Assembly: GCF_003716875.1 (NCBI RefSeq)
Contig: NZ_CP033078.1
Coordinates: 744,001 to 808,000 of the forward strand
DNA from: Vibrio zhugei
GTDB lineage: Bacteria > Pseudomonadota > Gammaproteobacteria > Enterobacterales > Vibrionaceae
DNA length: 64,000 bases
Direction: 5' to 3'
In this document: positions 56,900 to 64,000 of the stretch, piece after piece
How the letters are laid out: the number at the start of each line of letters is the position of its first letter
Position numbering within the stretch: the stretch's first letter is position 1
Program-made: the position numbers and the translations under genes
Notes under the pieces: generated by a model
What the model was told of the DNA's origin: nothing
Databases searched by the model: none
What the model saw: only the letters and a program-made list of their open reading frames with translations

Positions 56900-59620
56900 T
56901 TACTCCTCATTGGTTGTAGAGGCTGAAGCTGGTGTATAAAAGCGCAAGCGATTAGCATTGGTTACAACAGTAACAGAGGACAGTGACATCGCAGCCCCAG
57001 CGATGATCGGACTTAATAGCCAACCCGTGAACGGAAACAGAAGCCCTGCTGCCACAGGAATACCCAAGCTGTTATAGATAAACGCCCCCCACAAGTTCTG
57101 CTTAATGTTTTTCATTGTGGCAGTACTGATCCCAATCACATCTGAGATACCGTGGAGTGAGCTGCGCATCAAGGTAATATCGGCACTTTCAATCGCGACA
57201 TCCGTACCACTGCCAATAGCAAAACCAACGTCTGATTGAGCAAGTGCTGGCGCATCATTGATACCATCACCGACCATGCCGACAACATGCGCTTTCGCTT
57301 GCAACTGTTTAATCCAGTCAAGCTTATCCTCAGGCATCAATTCCGCATGATATTCATCAACATTCGCGAGTGATGCCACCGCCTTCGCTGTATTGTGGTT
57401 ATCCCCCGTTAGCATCACGACATGAATGCCTTGCTGATGAAAACGATTTATCGCACTTCGAGCATCATCTCGAATCGGGTCACTGATACCGAACAGCGCT
57501 TGCACTTGAGCGCCTATCGCAAAATACACCACTGTGGTGGCTTCTTGCTCCCACTGCAATGCATGCTCTGTAACCAATTCAACATTGACGTTAAACTGTT
57601 TCATCAGCTTGCGATTGCCAAGCAACACGCGTTGACCCGCATACTGAGCCTGAACACCAAGTCCGGTTAATGACTCGAAATCTGACACTTCTGGTAAGCG
57701 CGCTTCATCACGCACCTCACTTTGAGTAAATGCGATTAACGCTTTAGCTAGCGGATGGTTAGATCCTTTCTCCAAAGCATTGACCAGAGGCAGAAACTCT
57801 GAATCATCTGACAACGAGACAAAATTTGTTACTTCAGGTTTACCTTGAGTAATCGTACCGGTTTTATCCAGTACGACGACATCCAACTCACTGGCTCTTT
57901 GTAACGCTTCTCCATTTCGGATTAGCCCGCCAAACTCGGCTGTCTTACCGACACCGATCATAGTAGAAATCGGCGTTGCTAGACCAAGTGCACAAGGGCA
58001 TGCGATGATCAACACCGAGGTAGCTGCCACTATCATATAGACTAAGGAAGGTTGAGGGCCAAAGTTATACCAAACCAGCGCTGTCAGAATCGATAGAATC
58101 ATCACGGTTGGTACAAACACTGAAGACACTTTATCGGCTAGATGGCTGATTGGTGGCTTTGAGTTTTGCGCGTTCGACACCATGCTGATGATCTGAGCAA
58201 GAACGGTATCACTGCCCACTTTCTGCGCCTCAAAAACGAAACTTCCGTGGTCATTAATCGTCCCGGCAGACACTGAGCTGCCCACTTGTTTAACAACAGG
58301 AATTGGCTCTCCAGTGAGCATAGACTCATCAATCGTTGTCTCGCCCTCTGTAATCACACCATCAACCGGGACTTTTTCACCGGCTCTAACCCGAATCAAG
58401 TCGCCTGTGATAACTTGTTCAATCGATAAAGACATCTCCTTGCCGTCACGAATCACCATGGCAGTTTTGACTCTCAAATCAAGCAAACGCTTGATAGCCT
58501 GCGAAGTTCTGCCTCGAGCCTTTAACTCAAGCGCCTGTCCTAAATTGATTAAACCAATGATCATGGCTGTAGCTTCAAAGTAGAGGTGCCTTGCACTTTC
58601 CGGAAGCCACTGCGGCCCGACAACGACCACCATTGAATAGAGCCAAGCGGTACCCGTTCCCAGCGCTATTAATGTGTCCATGTTCGCATTACGGTTCAGA
58701 AAGGCCTTCCAAGCTCCAGTAAAAAAGTGCTTGCCCGCACGGACTAAAATGAAAAATGTCACTAAACCTAAGGCCAACCATAGTAACTGCTCAGATTGCG
58801 TATTGACATTCATTGGTCCGCCGAACAGACCGTACACCATCAACGGTACTCCGAGACCAAGACCAATAACGCTTTGTTTTACTTTAAAGCGATACTCCTC
58901 AGATTCACGCTCTTCTTTGAGGTCATTTGCTAACGCCTGATCGACAATTTCTTCTGCGTCATATCCTGCGCCTTGTATCGCCTCAATTAGTACGCTGGCA
59001 GGCTGACTTGAAACCACGGTCGCCGTTCGATTCGCAAAGTTCACGTCAACAGAGTCGACACCTGACACCGATATAAGAGCACCTTCAATCGTGTTAACAC
59101 AACTTGCGCAAGTGACACCGATTAATGACAGCTCGATACTGACATCCAACGCCTGTGTTGTTTTCACTTTGTTCGATTTAATTACATCCGTAGTTTGTGG
59201 TTGCGTGTCATCAGTCATACCGCTATAACCCAGTTCGACTAATACGCTTTCAATGTCATTGCCGTTCAAACTGCTATTCACAACCAATGTTTGATTTTCT
59301 AAATCAACAACCACTTGAGCAGCACCATCCAATGCACCTATCGCTTGAGTGATTTTACCCACACAGTGTTGGCAAGTAACATTAGATACTGATGTACGGT
59401 ACTCTTGTTGCGTAGGTATTGAAGCCGCATAACCTAACTTTGCAAGGACTTCTATCGCGCTTTCTGGCAGCAACGTGGTTATGAGCTCTGCTCTGTTTTT
59501 CGTATCATTAATAGTGAAAGATACATCAGGGTCTCTTTCACGTAACCCATCTACAATTTTAGCGACACATCGGCCACAGTTAATGCCGGAAAGTGCTAGA
59601 GAATACTGTGTTGTGTTCAT
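56900..59620 (-). CDS. copA: CopA, Cu(I) P-type ATPase with three HMA-like segments
   Basis: 906 residues. Three N-terminal metal-binding segments with CxxC (Cys15/18, Cys83/86, Cys171/174), membrane domain with the CPC motif (IACPCALGLATP), phosphorylation site DKTGT, HP loop (GSNHPLAKAL), and in the last helices YN (IYNSLGIPVAA) and MSxSS (AAMSLSSVTVV), the signs of the P1B-1 copper class. It exports Cu(I) from the cytoplasm. One base separates it from the merR stop. Confidence 0.95.
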   Translation of the reverse strand: MNTTQYSLALSGINCGRCVAKIVDGLRERDPDVSFTINDTKNRAELITTLLPESAIEVLAKLGYAASIPTQQEYRTSVSNVTCQHCVGKITQAIGALDGAAQVVVDLENQTLVVNSSLNGNDIESVLVELGYSGMTDDTQPQTTDVIKSNKVKTTQALDVSIELSLIGVTCASCVNTIEGALISVSGVDSVDVNFANRTATVVSSQPASVLIEAIQGAGYDAEEIVDQALANDLKEERESEEYRFKVKQSVIGLGLGVPLMVYGLFGGPMNVNTQSEQLLWLALGLVTFFILVRAGKHFFTGAWKAFLNRNANMDTLIALGTGTAWLYSMVVVVGPQWLPESARHLYFEATAMIIGLINLGQALELKARGRTSQAIKRLLDLRVKTAMVIRDGKEMSLSIEQVITGDLIRVRAGEKVPVDGVITEGETTIDESMLTGEPIPVVKQVGSSVSAGTINDHGSFVFEAQKVGSDTVLAQIISMVSNAQNSKPPISHLADKVSSVFVPTVMILSILTALVWYNFGPQPSLVYMIVAATSVLIIACPCALGLATPISTMIGVGKTAEFGGLIRNGEALQRASELDVVVLDKTGTITQGKPEVTNFVSLSDDSEFLPLVNALEKGSNHPLAKALIAFTQSEVRDEARLPEVSDFESLTGLGVQAQYAGQRVLLGNRKLMKQFNVNVELVTEHALQWEQEATTVVYFAIGAQVQALFGISDPIRDDARSAINRFHQQGIHVVMLTGDNHNTAKAVASLANVDEYHAELMPEDKLDWIKQLQAKAHVVGMVGDGINDAPALAQSDVGFAIGSGTDVAIESADITLMRSSLHGISDVIGISTATMKNIKQNLWGAFIYNSLGIPVAAGLLFPFTGWLLSPIIAGAAMSLSSVTVVTNANRLRFYTPASASTTNEE

Positions 59621-59621
59621 G

Positions 59622-60056
59622 TTAGTTTTCCTCGGGTAATACTTGATGGTGCTTCTCAGACCAGTCCTCGATTAAGCAACATAATGCGTTGCCGTTGGGC
59701 TCCATATCCGGTTTTTCATTCCACTCTGCGTAAGTTGCTTCCATCATGGCCAAATGGCGTTGTTGCTCTTCGATCTTTTGCTTGGTTTCTACGATTTTAT
59801 CAGTCAGCATTTGCCTCACAGCTGGGCAAGGAGTCAGCCCTTGCTCGGAGTAATCAATGATTTCTTGAATCTGGCTAAGGCTAAAACCAATAGATCGCGC
59901 ATGAGAAATGAACTTCAGGCGATTAACCGCACTTTGCTGGTACATCTTGTAGCCATTGTTGGGGTCTCGCTCTGCATAAAGAAGGCCTTTTCTAGTGTAA
60001 AACCTGACTGTTTCAGCAGTCACACCTGCTGCTCTCGCAATTTCAGTTGTCAACAT
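59622..60056 (-). CDS. MerR-family metal-responsive regulator
   Basis: 144 residues from MLTTEIARAAGVTAETV; helix-turn-helix (1-70), dimerisation coil, and Cys77 (LTPCPAVR), Cys126 and Cys127 (NALCCLIED). It probably controls its own operon with copA through the 8-5-8 dyad upstream. CueR uses Ser77 for monovalent ions; here the position is Cys, as in regulators of divalent metals or mercury, although the pump has Cu(I) motifs. Confidence 0.85.
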   Translation of the reverse strand: MLTTEIARAAGVTAETVRFYTRKGLLYAERDPNNGYKMYQQSAVNRLKFISHARSIGFSLSQIQEIIDYSEQGLTPCPAVRQMLTDKIVETKQKIEEQQRHLAMMEATYAEWNEKPDMEPNGNALCCLIEDWSEKHHQVLPEEN

Positions 60057-60109
60057 AATCCATGCCTCTGAAGGTTTAACGCACATGAAACTTTATTCGT
60101 TTTATGTTG

Positions 60110-60223
60110 CTAGCCAAAAATAAATGCGACTAAAAATATAATCACAAACAACCCAATAAACAGTTTAAGTAACAACTTAGGGTCACTGCTCCCACTGTTT
60201 GGGGCTTTGTTACAACAACTCAT
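60110..60223 (-). CDS. 37-residue membrane protein with CC motif
   Basis: Frame MSCCNKAPNSGSSDPKL, then about 20 hydrophobic residues (LLKLFIGLFVIIFLVAFIFG). GGAGATAGTT precedes the ATG at good spacing. It lies between the MerR-operator promoter and merR, so it would be the first gene of the merR-copA transcript. The Cys pair could bind metal. No family recognised. Confidence 0.6.
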   Translation of the reverse strand: MSCCNKAPNSGSSDPKLLLKLFIGLFVIIFLVAFIFG

Positions 60224-60261
60224 AACTATCTCCAATTCGTTACCAATGTGTATTAGTTGTA

Positions 60262-60292
60262 GCTTAAAACCTATGTGTTAGACATAGGTCAA
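60262..60292 (-). promoter_or_regulatory. MerR-type promoter and operator of the merR-copA operon
   Basis: On the minus strand TTGACC, 19 bp, TTAAGC, with the perfect dyad ACCTATGT-N5-ACATAGGT (60269-60289) between them. The long spacer and dyad are the signature of MerR-activated promoters. Confidence 0.8.
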
Positions 60293-60297
60293 GCATA

Positions 60298-60699
60298 TTG
60301 AGAAAAAATTTAAGAGGTATGTTATTGATGAGCATTAACAGTGAAACGATAGTTCGCTTTTTCTGTAAGTTAAGAGAGAGTTATCCGTTAGCTCATAAGC
60401 TTCATATCATTTTAGATGGTGCGGGATATCACCGTAGTGACTTGGTCAGAGATGCGGCATTTGTCCTTAATATCGAGCTGCATTATCTTCCACCTTACAG
60501 CCCAAACCTCAATCCAATAGAGCGGCTTTGGAAAGTAATGAATGAGAAGTCGAGGAACAACGTTTACTTCAAAAGTAAACGGGACTTCAAGGCGGCAATA
60601 GACCAATTTTTTACTGTGACTCTTCCAGAGATCGCAGGCTCTTTGGCATCTCGAATTAATGATAATTTTCAGGTTCTCAAGCCTGCATCTTCAAGTTGA
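60298..60699 (+). pseudogene. IS630 family transposase, C-terminal remnant
   Basis: About 125 codons homologous to the end of IS630 DDE transposases (SINSETIVRFFCKLRESYP; HIILDGAGYHRSDLV with the second Asp; LPPYSPNLNPIERLWKVMNE with the Glu). The N-terminal half is absent. It follows the MerR promoter directly and abuts the broken sigma-factor gene, so insertion and deletion probably caused that truncation. Confidence 0.88.
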
Positions 60700-60913
60700 T
60701 TCGGTATAGCCATGCTCTTTGGTTTTGAATATCGCAAAACGCTTGCTTCTGCTGTAACGCCCTCAAGAAGGTATCTTGTAGTAAATCAAAGCTCAGCTCA
60801 GGATCACCTGTTTGCTTAAGCAGCCAGTAGTAAAGCTCGGACTCGGAAATATGCCATGTCTCAATGAGGCATGGCACTGCTGAAGTTTGTTTCGAAATAC
60901 GGCTCTTAGGCAT
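60700..60913 (-). pseudogene. ECF sigma factor, N-terminal remnant
   Basis: About 70 codons with sigma-70 region 2 (ESELYYWLLKQTGDPELSFD, LLQDTFLRALQQKQAFCD, NQRAWLYRI); region 4 is missing because the frame enters the IS630 remnant at about 60700. The start overlaps the acr3 stop by 8 bases, so it was translationally coupled to arsenite efflux. Confidence 0.8.
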
Positions 60914-61970
60914 AATATTTACGCTTCATTCTCAAGGCGACGTTAACCAAAGCTATTAAGACAGGCACTTCTACTAAAGGTCCAATCACACCAGCAAACG
61001 CTTGGTCAGAGTTTAATCCAAATACAGCGATTGATACGGCGATAGCCAGTTCGAAGTTGTTACCTGATGAAGTAAAGGCGATAGAAGCATTTTGGTCGTA
61101 AGGGATCCCCATACGTTTCCCGATGTAGAAGCTCGCAAAAAACATCACCATAAAATAGATGATCAGTGGTACTGCAATACGGAGCACATCCATCGGTAAC
61201 TCAATGATCATTTCACCTTTCAGGCTAAACATCAAAACGATGGTTGCCAAAAGCGCAATCAGGGTGATTGGCGAAATACGAGGGATGAAGACTTCGTTAT
61301 ACCACTGTTCACCTTTTGCCGAGACCAATAGCTTACGGCTTAGGAAACCCGCTAAGAAAGGGATACCTAAGTAAATTAAGACGCTTTGTGCAATATCCCA
61401 GATAGTGATGTCAACAACGAAACTTTCAAGACCAAAGTAAGGGGGTAACACAGTAATAAACAGCCATGCCATAAAACTGTACGTGACAATTTGAAACGCA
61501 CTATTTAAAGCAACTAAGGTTGCTCCGTACTCTTTGTTTCCGCCGCTGATATCATTCCAAACCAACACCATTGCGATGCATCGAGCAAGGCCGATTAGAA
61601 TGAGTCCCACCATATAGCCAGGTTGATCGCGCAAGAAAATGATAGCCAAGATGAACATCAAAATCGGTCCCACGAGCCAGTTCATCACTAAAGAAAGCGT
61701 TATCGCGCGTTTATCACGAGTTACCTCGCCTAAAAGGCTATAGTTCACTTTCGCCAATGGCGGGTACATCATTAAGATGAGGCCAATAGCAAGTGGAATA
61801 TTGGTTGAACCAACAGATAAGCTTTCGTTCCACTGGGCGACTTGAGGAAATAACACGCCAATCCCGACACCAACTGCCATTGCGAGAAAAATCCATACGG
61901 TTAAGTATCGATCAAGAAAACTCATTTTTTCAGATGCGCTGGTTTCGACACAGCTTGAGACATTACTCAT
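60906..61970 (-). CDS. acr3: Acr3 family arsenite efflux permease
   Basis: 354 residues from the ATG after AAAGAGGTTTGT. About ten membrane helices; conserved Cys in [16 protein letters not shown] and the family pattern [20 protein letters not shown]. It exports arsenite (As(III)). ArsR is encoded 45 bp upstream on the same strand. Confidence 0.94.
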   Translation of the reverse strand: MSNVSSCVETSASEKMSFLDRYLTVWIFLAMAVGVGIGVLFPQVAQWNESLSVGSTNIPLAIGLILMMYPPLAKVNYSLLGEVTRDKRAITLSLVMNWLVGPILMFILAIIFLRDQPGYMVGLILIGLARCIAMVLVWNDISGGNKEYGATLVALNSAFQIVTYSFMAWLFITVLPPYFGLESFVVDITIWDIAQSVLIYLGIPFLAGFLSRKLLVSAKGEQWYNEVFIPRISPITLIALLATIVLMFSLKGEMIIELPMDVLRIAVPLIIYFMVMFFASFYIGKRMGIPYDQNASIAFTSSGNNFELAIAVSIAVFGLNSDQAFAGVIGPLVEVPVLIALVNVALRMKRKYYA

Positions 61971-62015
61971 ACAAACCTCTTTCATTTAAAATTGATAAAC
62001 CAACGGAATAGAGCA

Positions 62016-62354
62016 TTATTCGTTCACAATATTCGAACATGATTTTCCTTTGATGAACTGCAACTCTGACTCGATAAATGTCAAATTATGCTTAAGGGTG
62101 ATCTCCAGCACTTGCTTGACCCAAGGAGCTAGCGCGGGGTTGATACGGTAGTAAACCCATTTACCACGTCGCTCATCCAGAACAAGCCCGTGCTTTCGTA
62201 GTTCGGCAAGATGCCGAGAGACTTTGGGTTGACTGAGATTCAGAGCTTCCATGAGATCACAGACACACAACTCTCCCTGTTTCTGCATTAAAAGCAGAGA
62301 CTTAAGCCGAGTTTCTTCAGAAAGTGCTTTGTAAAGAAGGATTGGATCAAACAT
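62016..62354 (-). CDS. arsR: ArsR arsenite-responsive repressor
   Basis: 112 residues, winged helix-turn-helix. The As(III) site is CVCDLM (Cys30, Cys32) in the recognition helix region; DNA reading helix QPKVSRHLAELRKHGLV. It should repress the arsR-acr3 operon and leave DNA when arsenite binds. Confidence 0.94.
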   Translation of the reverse strand: MFDPILLYKALSEETRLKSLLLMQKQGELCVCDLMEALNLSQPKVSRHLAELRKHGLVLDERRGKWVYYRINPALAPWVKQVLEITLKHNLTFIESELQFIKGKSCSNIVNE

Positions 62355-62387
62355 AGGAACTATTCAATATTATAAAACATATGAAAT

Positions 62388-62417
62388 ATCATATATCTTG
62401 TTTTTCATATATGTCAA
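62388..62417 (-). promoter_or_regulatory. Promoter/operator of arsR-acr3
   Basis: TTGACA, 18 bp, TATGAT on the minus strand, within repeated CATAT(AT/G) elements (62379-62413) that probably form the ArsR operator. Confidence 0.6.
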
Positions 62418-62536
62418 TTTTCCAATTAAACAGTGCTTCTGAGAGATCAGTTAGATTAGGAAAAGTAAGTCGATATCTATAAGAAATTGGCGTCTTAATA
62501 TTGAGACTAAATTGGAATGGGGCATTTTCGATTTAG

Positions 62537-62569
62537 AAATGGCAGTGTCCCATCGGAGCACTGCCATTT
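62537..62569. other. Perfect 11-bp hairpin between arsR and the AAA gene
   Basis: AAATGGCAGTG / CACTGCCATTT with an 11-base loop and only a short T run. It could end the minus-strand ATPase gene (stop 79 bp upstream). The rest of this 290-bp gap shows nothing recognisable besides the arsR promoter. Confidence 0.5.
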
Positions 62570-62647
62570 TAGTATGAAACTCTAATACAGTATGGACCTG
62601 TATTACTCTGTTACACTGGTGATGTGATCATTCGATAGTTTTGAATA

Positions 62648-64000
62648 TTATGCGGAGCGTTTAACGTATTCCTCACGCCAGTTTTTCAATGAAGTCATGT
62701 CGGCCAACAGATCGTCTGGCTTCGGCAGTTCTACTGGTGATTCTGTCGGCTGCGAGTGTTCAAACCCCGAGTATTTAGTCATGAGAGAATCAAGGAAATT
62801 GCAATCCGCATCCTTCAATTTAGCCAGCTCCTTGAGCTTCAAGGTATGGACCGGTCGTTGAAATCTTTGAACGACTCCGCACATCAGATCATTTTCAATG
62901 GAGCGCTCCACTAATGTCCTGAAGTCGCTGCAAATTGATTTCAGCAAGATTTCGGCATACTCAAACTCACCGTTTTCGCTTGCCTTCTTTGCATCCTGAT
63001 ACCGTTGATTCATGAGTGTGTTCAGAGTGGTTTTGATGTCGCTCTGTGAAAGCGGAATGGGAGCTGGCTCTCCTGTTCCCCAGTCCGCAGAGCGTATACT
63101 CACCACATCGTACTTGATGATCTTTTTTTCGGCAAAATGCCGGACCGTTCCCAACAAGGACAGACGGTGAGTAAAGACAATGACCTGCTTGTCCTGAGAC
63201 AACTCGATCAATCTTTGAACCACAGCCTCTTCATAGCTTTGGTCTAGCGAGGATATTGGATCGTCGAAGATAAACGGGGCTTGGTTACTCTTACTTGTTA
63301 CGTCGGCCAAAAATGCTGCAATCGAAACGATCCTATTTTCTCCCTCGCTAAGCACATCGGCGAGCCCATTCTGAGAGGCCCCTCGAAGTTGGAGCTTATG
63401 AAGGACGCGGCCTTTGGAAACTTTTGATTTCACCAGTTCGACTTTCACCTGAGATGCTCCTAGGGCCTTGAGCTCCGCATTGAACCTTTGCAAGAACGCA
63501 TCCGTGATCAAGGCTTCTGCCAGATCTCCTTTCTTTTGGGATAGGGCTTTGGTGTTGGTTGACTTCTTGGCCTCCTGAATCTGATTCAGGAGCTTCAATC
63601 GAGAGACTTCTTCATCAATGGCGGTGCGGTGTTCCGACAACCACTTTCTGGCTTGTAAGTTGTTTAGCTTCTTCTTGATATCCTCACGATTGTCGCTTTT
63701 CGCATCTTCGTCATATTTTGCTGCGAGTTCACCTATGCTTTTCGACTGGGCGTTGGCTTCTTCGAGCCATTTAGGTGAGAGTAGTGGGTAGGGAATGGCT
63801 TCTTCGGTACCGATCTCAAGGAGCAGGTCTTTTCTGGCCTGCAATTGAGCAAAGAAATCCGTCACTTGGATAGCAACTTCATCTTGTGGGATGCCAGCCG
63901 CATCGATACGTGTTTTCAGCGCTTCCGATGTCGGTAGCGCTTCGATAGTTTGGCTAGCGGTCTCGTATTCCTTGGCCGCATCGAATGCGGCTTTCTGTAT
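62648..64000 (-). CDS. SMC-like AAA ATPase, C-terminal part
   Basis: 450 codons, open to the window edge, so the N-terminal part is missing (a GTG at 63865 is internal). Coiled-coil region, then signature-like LSEGENRIVSIAAFLADV, Walker B FIFDDPISSLD and the switch VIVFTHR, as in AAA_13 / RloC-PrrC-type large ATPases; tail has no recognised nuclease. Such ATPases are often part of defence systems, but here function cannot be set. Looks more GC-rich than the copper block, suggesting separate origin. Confidence 0.72.
   Translation of the reverse strand: MQKAAFDAAKEYETASQTIEALPTSEALKTRIDAAGIPQDEVAIQVTDFFAQLQARKDLLLEIGTEEAIPYPLLSPKWLEEANAQSKSIGELAAKYDEDAKSDNREDIKKKLNNLQARKWLSEHRTAIDEEVSRLKLLNQIQEAKKSTNTKALSQKKGDLAEALITDAFLQRFNAELKALGASQVKVELVKSKVSKGRVLHKLQLRGASQNGLADVLSEGENRIVSIAAFLADVTSKSNQAPFIFDDPISSLDQSYEEAVVQRLIELSQDKQVIVFTHRLSLLGTVRHFAEKKIIKYDVVSIRSADWGTGEPAPIPLSQSDIKTTLNTLMNQRYQDAKKASENGEFEYAEILLKSICSDFRTLVERSIENDLMCGVVQRFQRPVHTLKLKELAKLKDADCNFLDSLMTKYSGFEHSQPTESPVELPKPDDLLADMTSLKNWREEYVKRSA

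Overview
The window looks like a Vibrionaceae chromosome (a Vibrio or close relative). Supporting signs are the flgO-flgP / flgN-flgM-flgA / cheV-cheR / flgBCDE / flgFGHIJ / flgKL / flagellin order typical of the Vibrio polar flagellum, sigma-54 GG-N10-GC promoters in front of the flagellar operons, and the housekeeping run ychF-pth-prs-ispE-lolB | hemA-prfA-prmC-sirB2-sirB1-kdsA. I cannot fix the species from sequence reading alone.

Layout. 1-18.9 kb: flagellar locus. The 3' end of flgO, then flgP, convergent flgN/flgM/flgA, cheV-cheR, the rod, hook, ring and hook-junction operons, and two flagellin genes. Three clear sigma-54 promoters (flgB, flgF, flgK), one near-consensus site (first flagellin) and a good sigma-28 promoter for flgM give the usual class III/IV hierarchy. 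18.9-20.8 kb: one minus-strand operon of 15 tRNA genes (7 Leu-UAG, 5 Gln-UUG, 3 Met-CAU), built largely from a Gln+Leu unit repeated with an exact 246-bp period; some copies carry changes at structurally important positions. 21-38.4 kb: conserved core genes for translation (ychF, pth, hemA, prfA, prmC, ybaK-like), PRPP, isoprenoid and Kdo synthesis, lipoprotein export, uracil uptake, redox and outer-membrane quality control (bepA, arsC-like, wrbA-like) and perM.

38.4-64 kb: accessory DNA. A complete IS4 element sits inside the terminator loop downstream of perM. Next to it only the last 45 codons of a bcp peroxiredoxin gene remain, so the core chromosome appears to be broken there. The island then carries IS3 debris, a large minus-strand copper/silver resistance block (DUF3316, a P-II-like protein, CusR-CusS-like two-component system, small Met/His/Cys-rich exported proteins, CusC-CusB-CusA efflux, CopI-like cupredoxin, a cytochrome c-like protein, CopG-like DUF411), a CopA P-type ATPase with a MerR-family regulator and two tiny membrane proteins, and an arsenite module (ArsR, Acr3, remnant of an ECF sigma factor). 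The cytochrome gene is split by an IS3 element, itself split by an IS66 element; both carry exact target duplications and every broken frame can be rejoined. The right edge holds the C-terminal part of an SMC-like AAA ATPase.

How it fits together. Two CusR-type boxes (ATGACA-N4-TGTCAT/C) stand in front of the DUF3316-PII-cusRS-cusCBA series and of the DUF2933-type operon, and a perfect 8-5-8 dyad in a 19-bp-spaced promoter stands in front of the merR-copA operon. The island therefore seems to combine periplasmic copper sensing (CusRS) with cytoplasmic metal sensing (MerR). CusB carries two CusF-like domains at its C terminus, the second lacking the Met ligands, which may explain why no separate cusF is seen.
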